Shown: in pieces, positions 1 to 5,400 of the stretch | Numbering within the stretch: the first letter of the stretch is position 1 | How the letters are laid out: the number at the start of each line of letters is the position of its first letter | Assembly (NCBI GenBank): GCA_023398575.1 | Contig: JAEWSC010000087.1 | Span: forward strand, 1-10,407 | Source of the DNA: Bacillota bacterium | Lineage (GTDB): Bacteria; Bacillota; Clostridia; Christensenellales; Aristaeellaceae | Reading direction: 5' to 3' | DNA: 10,407 bases | Position numbers and translations under genes: made by a program | Notes under the pieces: model-generated | Told to the model about the DNA's origin: nothing | Seen by the model: the letters and a program-made list of their open reading frames with translations, nothing else | The model's database searches: none

Positions 1-4
1 CAAT

Positions 5-122
<118 letters not shown>

Positions 123-130
123 TTCCATCT

Positions 131-160
131 AGAGCATCTGAGTTATCAGATGCTCTTTTT
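131..160 (+). terminator. Intrinsic terminator of the rRNA operon
   Basis: A perfect 11-bp stem (AGAGCATCTGA at 131-141, TCAGATGCTCT at 146-156) closes a GTTA loop and runs straight into a T-tract at 156-160. It lies just after the 5S gene and would end rRNA transcription. No tRNA gene lies between the 5S and this hairpin. Confidence 0.93.
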
Positions 161-429
161 CTATTACTTTGCATGCCTTCGTTGAAGAGAATGGGCGATG
201 CAAAGGCGTACCATTTCTGGCGGCAGTAAGGGGCCGTGATAGGCGAGTTGGGATTCGAACGCTGCTGTTTCGCTTCACAATAAGAGTATTATACTGCAAG
301 GCTTGACATGAAACCTTAGTGCAGACACAACCGCGGAAGCAGGTAAGTGAGAGATGAATAGGCATTGGATGGCTAAGAATAAAATAGGTTCGATCTAAAA
401 GGAAAAAGAACACAACTAAGCGTAAAAGA
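161..429. other. Gene-free spacer downstream of the rRNA operon
   Basis: I see no supportable gene here. An open frame on the minus strand (129-413) has low-complexity composition and no ribosome binding site, and it runs through the rRNA terminator. Around 247-262 a GGGATTCGAAC string recalls the T-arm of a minus-strand tRNA, but the stem bases beside it do not pair and no anticodon arm or acceptor stem is found. At most it is a decayed tRNA remnant. Confidence 0.5.
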
Positions 430-466
430 TAAAAAACACGCTTGAAGAAATGATCTTCAAGCGTGT
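430..466 (-). terminator. Intrinsic terminator of the DUF5067 gene
   Basis: A perfect 13-bp stem (436-448 with 454-466, five-base loop) is followed, read on the minus strand, by a run of T (A-run at 431-436 on the plus strand). It starts nine bases after the stop codon of the DUF5067 gene and would end that transcript. Confidence 0.93.
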
Positions 467-474
467 CAGATGAC

Positions 475-1032
475 TTACTTGCTAAGAATGAGGGTGCATT
501 CTGCCTTTCTGTTATCCGAAAGTGAAAAAAGCTCCTCGACAGAGATGGTTACAGATGACTCAGTATCACTTAGTAAAAATGCTGATTTGACATCTTGATA
601 ATATCCTGCCTGCACGTCTAGCATGCAATCGTCTAAATCTACACCATCCAGTATAACAGCTGATTCAAGTTGTATTCCATTTTGGAATACCTTAGGCATC
701 ATTGAAACCATAAACGATGTAGGAGTTTCAAGACTATGCGACCAGCGATATGAGACCACGATACAATCTTTCCCCTCATAATCTTTGGCGAACTCATACC
801 CTGTAATTGCTGCATAAAAGTCGACCATCGTCGCTTCTGCCAAGAGATCATCACTGAGAATTCCAAGCTTGCGGTTTGACCACTCTTGATCGATACGGGT
901 TTTTAACTGTTTTAGTTCATCATCACTCATGGTAGATACATCCGTGGAAGACGCAAGAACGGGAAATGATACAGATAACAGGGCGATTACCAAGACCAGA
1001 AGAAACCATTTACGCAAAAGACCGCACCTCAT
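475..1032 (-). CDS. Exported DUF5067-domain protein
   Basis: The 185-residue product has a typical signal peptide: MRCGLLRK, a hydrophobic core at about residues 9-24, and a likely signal peptidase I site after VLA at 25-27. There is no lipobox. A short acidic helical segment (SDDELKQLKTRIDQEW) follows. Residues about 75-183 (from ITGYEFAKDYEGKDCIVVSY to the ELFSLSD strand near the end) match my recollection of the DUF5067 beta-sandwich seen in many secreted Bacillota proteins. Its function is unknown; an extracellular or cell-envelope role is inferred from the export signal. An AGGAAG stretch lies close before the ATG (about four bases), a rather tight ribosome binding site. The gene stands alone with its own terminator and shows no tie to its neighbours. 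Confidence 0.85.
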   Translation of the reverse strand: MRCGLLRKWFLLVLVIALLSVSFPVLASSTDVSTMSDDELKQLKTRIDQEWSNRKLGILSDDLLAEATMVDFYAAITGYEFAKDYEGKDCIVVSYRWSHSLETPTSFMVSMMPKVFQNGIQLESAVILDGVDLDDCMLDVQAGYYQDVKSAFLLSDTESSVTISVEELFSLSDNRKAECTLILSK

Positions 1033-1060
1033 ACTTCCTGTATATTAATAAATCCTAAAT

Positions 1061-1089
1061 ATACTATCATATATAAACAGGAATGTAAT
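1061..1089 (-). promoter_or_regulatory. Possible promoter of the DUF5067 gene
   Basis: Read on the minus strand, an extended -10 element (TG-A-TAGTAT, 1061-1069) lies 17 bp from an ATTACA -35-like hexamer (1084-1089). Each hexamer matches consensus at only four of six positions. It lies about 30 bases before the start codon in an AT-rich stretch. This is a weak call. Confidence 0.3.
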
Positions 1090-1160
1090 TGGTAAGTAAT
1101 ACCGGTCTTTTGATTACACTGTTTTGGCCTTAGATCACAATAGATGATATGGAAATAAAC

Positions 1161-2081
1161 TCATTTTATATTGCCCATTGACTGTGAATTTGACGATGCA
1201 GCATGTATGGCAGCACCCTTGATCTGCATGGGGAATAGCTCCCCAAACGCTGCCCCACCAAGAATCAACGCGGCACCTAGAAGCTGATATCCGGACATCC
1301 TTTCATGCAAGAATAGCATGGAGAATAAGACCGCTGATAAAGGTTCCAGATAGCCGCAGATGGCGACTGTTTGCACTGGCAGATTGTTGATAGAAGAAAA
1401 GTAAAAATAGCATCCGATGCCGGTATTGACAATGCCCAAAATCAGCATAGGCAGAAGATCCGCTATCTGTATTTGAAACGAGAACCCTTTTCTGGTCAGA
1501 GCGAAAACAGCAACTGACAGAAAGGCCGCTGTCAACTGCCCCAATGCGTTACCAATGCCGGTGATGCTCTCAGCTTTTTTGCTGAAGATCACCATCGCGG
1601 CATACAAGACGGCAGACATAAGGCCGCAGATCAATCCCCAAGCAGATTTGCCCTGCTGCAGTGCCTGGCCATTGATGAAGAGCATACCGGCTACAACAGT
1701 GGCAAGGCCCGCGACCTTTATTACGGTTATTTTTTCGTGGAAGATGAGAGGCGCCAGCATCATTACGATTACAGGCCCGCAGTAGTAAAGCAGGGAAGCA
1801 GTGCCCACACCTACCTGCCGGTAGGCCTCGTATAAAAAGATCCAGCTGATACCTAACGCCATGCCGGAGATCGCCAGGTATAGCGTATGCTTTAGGTTTC
1901 CGAATAGATTTGTTTTCTTTCGTGCGGCCACAAGAAGTACGATCAAAAACAGACTGCCGATAAATGTGCGCGCAAGCACAATATCTAAGCTGCCAAGCGC
2001 AATAGTACTTGCGACAATACCGTTCATGCCAAACATCAAAAGGGATGCGAGATATTTGGTAAGCGGCTTTTTGATTTGCAT
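1161..2081 (-). CDS. EamA-family (DMT superfamily) membrane transporter
   Basis: This 306-residue polytopic membrane protein has about ten hydrophobic segments arranged as two EamA repeats (roughly residues 8-135 and 150-285), the usual size and layout of drug/metabolite exporters. The end of the second repeat (LEPLSAVLFSMLFLHERMS, then GAALILGGAAFGE) is typical of the family. It probably exports a small metabolite or amino acid from the cytoplasm; the substrate cannot be told. The frame is open up to 2138, but I place the start at the ATG at 2081 because GAGGAG lies six bases before it and the protein then begins with the short basic N-terminus (MQIKKPLTKY) usual in this family. It diverges from a LysR-type regulator, the common arrangement for a regulator controlling its neighbour. 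No clear terminator follows the stop codon. Confidence 0.92.
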   Translation of the reverse strand: MQIKKPLTKYLASLLMFGMNGIVASTIALGSLDIVLARTFIGSLFLIVLLVAARKKTNLFGNLKHTLYLAISGMALGISWIFLYEAYRQVGVGTASLLYYCGPVIVMMLAPLIFHEKITVIKVAGLATVVAGMLFINGQALQQGKSAWGLICGLMSAVLYAAMVIFSKKAESITGIGNALGQLTAAFLSVAVFALTRKGFSFQIQIADLLPMLILGIVNTGIGCYFYFSSINNLPVQTVAICGYLEPLSAVLFSMLFLHERMSGYQLLGAALILGGAAFGELFPMQIKGAAIHAASSNSQSMGNIK

Positions 2082-2102
2082 GAATACTCTCCTCTTGCTT
2101 TT

Positions 2103-2131
2103 TTGGCAAAAGGAATATATCATGCTTTTAT
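2103..2131 (+). promoter_or_regulatory. Possible promoter of the LysR-type regulator gene
   Basis: TTGGCA (2103-2108, 5/6 to the -35 consensus) is followed after 17 bp by TTTTAT (2126-2131, 4/6 to the -10 consensus). The -10 falls in the left arm of the inverted repeat at 2124-2144, so the bound regulator could repress its own gene, as is common in this family. The inferred leader is about 50 nt. Confidence 0.35.
2114..2122 (-). promoter_or_regulatory. Extended -10 element for the EamA transporter gene
   Basis: On the minus strand TG-A-TATATT reads as an extended -10 element (hexamer 5/6 to consensus) 32 bases before the ATG at 2081. The matching -35 position (2137-2142, TTTTAT) is poor and lies inside the inverted repeat at 2124-2144. 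That would suit a promoter that depends on, or is blocked by, a bound regulator. Confidence 0.4.
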
Positions 2132-2144
2132 CCATCATAAAAGC
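2124..2144. promoter_or_regulatory. Inverted repeat, candidate LysR-type operator
   Basis: GCTTTTAT (2124-2131) and ATAAAAGC (2137-2144) form a perfect 8-bp inverted repeat around a CCATC spacer. The T at 2128 and A at 2140 lie symmetrically about its centre and give the T-N11-A pattern that LysR-type regulators bind. It is in the only spacer between the regulator and the divergent transporter and overlaps candidate promoter elements of both. Binding is inferred, not shown. Confidence 0.6.
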
Positions 2145-2190
2145 GAATAAATGGCATGGAAATCATGATGAAAACGGATGGAAAAAGAAC

Positions 2191-3063
2191 ATGAATATAC
2201 ATAAGTATCTGGCACTGGCAAAAGCAGCGGAATGCGGCAGCTTTACCAAAGCGTCAGAGATGTTGAACTACACCCAATCCGGTATCAGCCGAATGATCGG
2301 TGATTTGGAAAATGAGTGGGGTGTCATCTTGTTAGAACGTGGAAAAGGAGGCGTGTCGCTCACGTCTGATGGTATGAAGCTGCTGCCACAGATACAGCGC
2401 ATCATAAGTGAACAAACACTTCTGATGGCTCAGCTGGATGAGTTGCATAACTGTCAAACCGGCCTGGTCAGGATAGGCACTTTTTCTAGTGTGGCGACCC
2501 ATTGGCTACCGCACATGATTAAACGATTCCAGAAGGATTATCCCAAAATCGATTTTGAGCTTTTGCTGGGCGATTATATGGAAATCGAAAGTTGGATTGA
2601 TGAGGGAAGAGTGGATTTCGGTTTTTTGCGGCTGCCGGCGGAGAGGGAGTTTGAAACGGTTTCCATCGAAGCACAAGATAGGCTGTTGGTGGTTCTGCCC
2701 TATAATCATCCACTGGCCGGTGCCCAGACATTTCCCATGAAGGAGTTGGAGCGTTATCCCTTCATGCTGCAAAAGAGGGGTGGAAAATCAGAGATCACGG
2801 CCATCTTTGAACGTCACCAGCTTCATCCGCAGGTGCATTTTACCACATGGGATGATTATGCCATCATGTCCATGGTAGAAAACGGACTGGGCATCAGCAT
2901 CTTGCCGGAACTGATACTAAAGCGCATTCCATACCATATTGTGTGCAAGGAATTGGAAGTGCCGGCCTACAGGAATATTGGCATTGGCATGCGCAGCCAG
3001 AAATCACTGGCCCTTTCCGCCAAACGGTTTTTGGAATATCTGCCATACCGGGATAAGGAATGA
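2191..3063 (+). CDS. LysR-family transcriptional regulator
   Basis: The 290-residue product has standard LysR size and order. A winged helix-turn-helix lies at residues 1-60 (AECGSFTKASEMLNYTQSGI with the recognition helix, then ENEWGVILLERGKGGVSLTSDG), a linker helix at about 60-85, and a two-lobed periplasmic-binding-protein-like effector domain at about 90-285 (LVRIGTFSSVATHWLP at its beginning, MVENGLGISILPELIL near its end). It acts in the cytoplasm as a DNA-binding regulator with an unknown small-molecule effector. The open frame extends far upstream over the transporter gene, but only the ATG at 2191 gives the normal LysR N-terminus. No strong Shine-Dalgarno sequence precedes it (only GGAAAAAG), so expression is probably low. 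The likely target is the divergent EamA gene. Confidence 0.93.
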   Translation: MNIHKYLALAKAAECGSFTKASEMLNYTQSGISRMIGDLENEWGVILLERGKGGVSLTSDGMKLLPQIQRIISEQTLLMAQLDELHNCQTGLVRIGTFSSVATHWLPHMIKRFQKDYPKIDFELLLGDYMEIESWIDEGRVDFGFLRLPAEREFETVSIEAQDRLLVVLPYNHPLAGAQTFPMKELERYPFMLQKRGGKSEITAIFERHQLHPQVHFTTWDDYAIMSMVENGLGISILPELILKRIPYHIVCKELEVPAYRNIGIGMRSQKSLALSAKRFLEYLPYRDKE

Positions 3064-3070
3064 ATCTATT

Positions 3071-3096
3071 GCGTATTTGCTGAATAGCAGATGCGC
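3071..3096. other. Stem-loop after the LysR gene
   Basis: GCGTATTTGCT (3071-3081) and AGCAGATGCGC (3086-3096) form an 11-bp stem with two G-U pairs when read as plus-strand RNA, around a GAAT loop. It starts seven bases after the LysR stop codon and about 60 bases before the small-protein gene. There is no T-tract, so it is a poor intrinsic terminator. It could be an attenuating or mRNA-protecting hairpin. Confidence 0.5.
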
Positions 3097-3154
3097 TGCA
3101 TGAAAATCTCTCCGCTGGAAATACTGATGCCGACTGAAAAAGGAGAGATGCGCT

Positions 3155-3463
3155 ATGAATGGCAATCATTCGGCGGGAACTGGAAGCGCACCCTATGGTA
3201 CAGGTCCAGGATTTGGGGCGAAGGGGTCCGGACCTGTTTTAGGCCCAAATCATATGGGACCTGGCAGCGATATGCCTATTGGGCTTAGCATGCTGCTAAT
3301 GGAAGACATGGTCGCAATGCAGCGGTTTGCAGCCATGCCTAAGGAGGAGAAGATGCAGGTTTTGAGGTATGTGGAAAGCGGTATAGATGGGGCTGATGCC
3401 CAGCGCCGAATTGCACATACGGTGAAAAGTTTGCATGATGGAACACAGGGGTTTTACCGCTGA
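3155..3463 (+). CDS. Unrecognised small protein, Gly/Pro-rich N-terminus
   Basis: I do not recognise this 102-residue protein. Residues 1-41 are low complexity, with 12 Gly and 6 Pro in repeats such as GTGPGFGAKGSGP and LGPNHMGPGSDMP. Residues 43-60 are rich in Met and hydrophobic residues (LSMLLMEDMVAMQRFAAM). Residues 61-95 look like charged amphipathic helices (PKEEKMQVLRYVESGIDGAD, then AQRRIAHTVKSLHDG). There is no signal peptide or long membrane segment. It is credible as a gene because AAAGGAGAG lies eight bases before the ATG and a strong intrinsic terminator starts 29 bases after the stop. It lies 91 bp downstream of the LysR gene and may be read through from it. A disordered tail on a small helical domain suggests a protein-binding role, but this is inference only. 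Confidence 0.75.
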   Translation: MNGNHSAGTGSAPYGTGPGFGAKGSGPVLGPNHMGPGSDMPIGLSMLLMEDMVAMQRFAAMPKEEKMQVLRYVESGIDGADAQRRIAHTVKSLHDGTQGFYR

Positions 3464-3492
3464 GAAAAAAAGGGACTACGCAATGAACACAT

Positions 3493-3519
3493 GCTGTCTG
3501 CAACACAGGCAGCTTTTTT
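3493..3519 (+). terminator. Intrinsic terminator after the small-protein gene
   Basis: GCTGTCTG (3493-3500) and CAGGCAGC (3506-3513) form an 8-bp stem (one G-U pair) around CAACA and run straight into six T (3514-3519). It isolates the small-protein gene from the next promoter, which begins about 40 bases later. Confidence 0.93.
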
Positions 3520-3530
3520 GTTGGATGGGT

Positions 3531-3542
3531 TTGCAATTGCAA
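3531..3542. promoter_or_regulatory. 12-bp palindrome TTGCAATTGCAA, candidate operator
   Basis: This is a perfect 12-bp palindrome 16 bases upstream of the -35 element of the DUF4432 promoter. Its TTGC/GCAA half-sites recur around the transcription start (3591-3611). The placement suits an activator or one half of a looped repressor; no protein is assigned. Confidence 0.45.
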
Positions 3543-3558
3543 TTCGTCACGATTTTGA

Positions 3559-3587
3559 TTGTTTTGTTTTTCTGTACGCGATATAAT
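3559..3587 (+). promoter_or_regulatory. Sigma-A-type promoter of the DUF4432 gene
   Basis: A perfect -10 box TATAAT (3582-3587) lies 17 bp from TTGTTT (3559-3564, first three bases of the -35 consensus), in an AT-rich stretch. The inferred start of transcription is near 3594 and the leader to the ATG is about 36 nt. It sits just downstream of a terminator, so it is very likely the start of the DUF4432-GNAT transcript. Confidence 0.75.
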
Positions 3588-3590
3588 GCT

Positions 3591-3611
3591 TTGCAGATGA
3601 TATTGCTGCAA
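3591..3611. promoter_or_regulatory. Inverted repeat over the transcription start, candidate operator
   Basis: TTGCAG (3591-3596) and CTGCAA (3606-3611) are perfect inverted arms nine bases apart. A nested TATTGC-T-GCAATA palindrome lies at 3601-3613. The element covers the inferred start of transcription, the classic position for a repressor operator. It shares the TTGC/GCAA half-site with the palindrome upstream of the -35 box. Confidence 0.45.
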
Positions 3612-3629
3612 TACAAAGGAGCTGTGGCC

Positions 3630-4652
3630 ATGTTTTTATTTGGCAGGCATATGACAAAGCGGGAATTTTTTGAGCGGTTTGCAGACGTGTCGCAAGTGGG
3701 CGGCATCCGCAGCTTTACGCTCAATGATGGCCGGGCAAAGGGCATCGACGCGTTGGAGGTGAACACCGGCGCGGGGCTTCGCTTTACGGTGTTTAAAGAC
3801 AGAGGCCTGGACATTGGCTGGGCGGACTATAAATCCACGCCTATCGGGTTTATTTCCAAGGCAGGTATCTCCAGCTCGCTGCACTTTGAGCATAAAATGG
3901 CTGAGCTGCATCGTGTTTTTGGGCCGGGATTACTGACCACCTGCGGTCTTCGGAACATAGGCGGCGCCTGTGTTGTTGACGGTGAGGAGTTTGCCCAGCA
4001 TGGCCGGATTCACAATGCCCCCGCGGAGAATGTAAGCGCCATAGGCTACTGGAATGGCGATGAGTATAAAATGGTGATCAAGGGAGAATTGCGGGAAGCC
4101 AACCTGTTTGGGGAAAGCTTGCGGCTTATCAGAAAGATTGAAACAACACTGGGGTCCAATACATTCAAACTGACAGATACGGTTGTCAACCTGGCTCTTC
4201 GAGAAGAAGATATCTGTATTCTCTATCACATCAACTTTGGCTATCCGCTGGTGGATGAAGGGGCAAGCATTGTACTGCCTTCCGCCCAGATTCTTCATGA
4301 TACCTCAAAGGAGCATACGGGACTATGGACGAACGAAATCGCCAGGCTGGATGAACCAAGGGCAAATTCCGGACGGGCATACTTTATGGGCATGGATGAT
4401 GAAGATGTCAAAGTCGGCATTCATAACGATAAATTGGAATCTATGAAAGGCATCTACTTGAGGTATAAAAAGAGCCAGCTGCCCAGCTTTACCATCTGGC
4501 GGAACCTGACGCCAGGGGATTATGTGGTGGGGCTGGAGCCAGGCACTGCAAATCCGGAAGGCCGAAAACAGCTGCTAGACAAGGGACAGATGGTAAAGCT
4601 TGCGCCGATGGAAGAGCGGCAATTTGAAATTGAGTTTGGCATGGAAGTATAG
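3630..4652 (+). CDS. DUF4432 aldose 1-epimerase-like protein
   Basis: The 340-residue product matches the DUF4432 family, which has the galactose-mutarotase beta-sandwich fold and is often encoded beside sugar-use genes. Family-typical blocks in order are DRGLDIGWADYKSTPIGF (57-74), GLLTTCGLRNIGG (100-112), HGRIHNAPAENV (124-135), LYHINFGYPL (198-207) and GLEPGTANPEGR (301-312). The conserved His in the HGRIHN block and the Glu in GLEPGT are where sugar-binding residues are expected, by analogy with the mutarotase fold. It has no signal peptide, so it is cytoplasmic. It probably binds or interconverts a free sugar, but neither substrate nor activity is proven for most of this family. I chose the ATG at 3630, not the longer open frame, because AAAGGAG lies eight bases before it and a promoter and terminator lie upstream. 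The GNAT gene follows after 51 bp. Confidence 0.88.
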   Translation: MFLFGRHMTKREFFERFADVSQVGGIRSFTLNDGRAKGIDALEVNTGAGLRFTVFKDRGLDIGWADYKSTPIGFISKAGISSSLHFEHKMAELHRVFGPGLLTTCGLRNIGGACVVDGEEFAQHGRIHNAPAENVSAIGYWNGDEYKMVIKGELREANLFGESLRLIRKIETTLGSNTFKLTDTVVNLALREEDICILYHINFGYPLVDEGASIVLPSAQILHDTSKEHTGLWTNEIARLDEPRANSGRAYFMGMDDEDVKVGIHNDKLESMKGIYLRYKKSQLPSFTIWRNLTPGDYVVGLEPGTANPEGRKQLLDKGQMVKLAPMEERQFEIEFGMEV

Positions 4653-4703
4653 GGACGTGAATCGCGGATTGTGCAAGATAGGTACAGAGGCGGAGATCTA
4701 TAC

Positions 4704-5195
4704 ATGAATGTGGTAATTCATCAGGCAGAAGTATCAGATATACTGGTGATCGAGGCTATTTTAGAGGATGTTGTTTGTTGGATGGATGACAGCGGCATGC
4801 ATCAATGGAAGCATGAAGACGTAAAGTGGAACGACCTTTCCAAATATTTCGCCGCATCCGATTTTTATATCGCATACGTTGATCACACGCCGACAGCGTG
4901 TATGGCATTAGTAGACTACGACCCGCAGTATTGGCCGGATGTGCCTCTTGGCGAATCCTTGTTTCTGCATAAGGTTGCGGTGAAGCGTGATTTCTCGGGG
5001 AAAGGGATTTCCAAAGCGCTGATCGATTTTGCAAAGCAAAAAGCAAAAGGCCTTGGAATGCAAGCAATCCGTCTGGATTGCAATCAGAGCAGGCATAAGG
5101 TGCGGGCAGTTTACGAAGAGCAAGGGTTTGTGTGCGTTGAAGAAAAGACGCTATTCGGGTATTATCATGCCGCGCTATATGCGTGTAGTGTATAA
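4704..5195 (+). CDS. GNAT-family N-acetyltransferase
   Basis: This 163-residue cytoplasmic enzyme has the size and fold order of GNAT acetyltransferases, which move an acetyl group from acetyl-CoA to an amine. The acetyl-CoA-binding motif A is clear: strand LHKVAV (88-93), then the pyrophosphate loop RDFSGKG (95-101, R-x-x-x-G-x-G-like), then helix ISKALIDFAKQKA. The motif B region reads LDCNQSRHKVRAVYEEQGF (124-142), with the usual Tyr and GF. The acceptor is unknown. The ATG at 4704 has GGAG eight bases before it; a GTG at 4671 would add 11 residues but lacks a ribosome binding site. It follows the DUF4432 gene by 51 bp with no promoter between and ends in a strong terminator, so the two are probably co-transcribed. 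A functional link with sugar use is not evident. Confidence 0.9.
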   Translation: MNVVIHQAEVSDILVIEAILEDVVCWMDDSGMHQWKHEDVKWNDLSKYFAASDFYIAYVDHTPTACMALVDYDPQYWPDVPLGESLFLHKVAVKRDFSGKGISKALIDFAKQKAKGLGMQAIRLDCNQSRHKVRAVYEEQGFVCVEEKTLFGYYHAALYACSV

Positions 5196-5227
5196 TAAGC
5201 TTTCTAAACCAGAATGATATGCTGCGA

Positions 5228-5257
5228 AAAAAGCATCCTAAGAAATGGATGCTTTTT
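5228..5257. terminator. Two-way intrinsic terminator between convergent genes
   Basis: GCATCC (5233-5238) and GGATGC (5247-5252) form the stem around an eight-base loop. A-run 5227-5232 and T-run 5253-5257 flank it and can extend it by up to five A-T pairs. Both strands read as hairpin plus T-tract, so it can end the GNAT transcript from the left and the sugar operon transcript from the right. Confidence 0.88.
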
Positions 5258-5272
5258 GTTATGAGGAATACT

Positions 5273-5293
5273 CGCCCCTTACAGACGGGGGCG
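5273..5293. other. GC-rich hairpin in the convergent spacer
   Basis: CGCCCC (5273-5278) and GGGGCG (5288-5293) form a 6-bp all-GC stem around a nine-base loop, 15 bases beyond the two-way terminator. Neither strand has a proper T-tract after it. It may back up termination of the sugar operon or protect the 3' end of its mRNA. The rest of the spacer (5294-5400) shows nothing I can support. Confidence 0.4.
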
Positions 5294-5400
5294 GATTTCT
5301 ATTGAGTGATGGGCATAGATGCAAAATTTTCAACTCTCTTGCATAGGCAGGATCGTCTGTTACCACTGGCAAAAGCCAAGCGCTGTGGGTCGGGATGTAC

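Noticed and set aside
240..275. tRNA-like T-arm string (GGGATTCGAAC) suggesting a minus-strand tRNA after the 5S gene
   Set aside because: The bases flanking the loop do not form a T stem, and no matching acceptor stem, anticodon arm or D arm is found within the expected 75-90 bases.
129..413. Open frame of 94 codons on the minus strand
   Set aside because: It overlaps the rRNA terminator, has no ribosome binding site, and its protein lacks domain-like composition.
1096..1118. GTAAT/ATTAC inverted repeat and ACCGGT palindrome between the DUF5067 and EamA genes
   Set aside because: The arms are only 5 bp and the loop is long; there is no T-tract, so neither terminator nor operator can be supported.
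2082..2138. Longer 325-residue version of the EamA protein
   Set aside because: The extra 19 residues are hydrophilic, cover the promoter and inverted repeat, and have no ribosome binding site, whereas the ATG at 2081 has GAGGAG at good spacing.
1861..2190. 110-codon upstream extension of the LysR frame across the transporter gene
   Set aside because: It is antisense to the EamA coding region; only the ATG at 2191 gives the normal LysR N-terminus.
3435..3629. 65-codon upstream extension of the DUF4432 protein
   Set aside because: It would run through the intrinsic terminator at 3493-3519 and the promoter at 3559-3587, and it overlaps the end of the small-protein gene.
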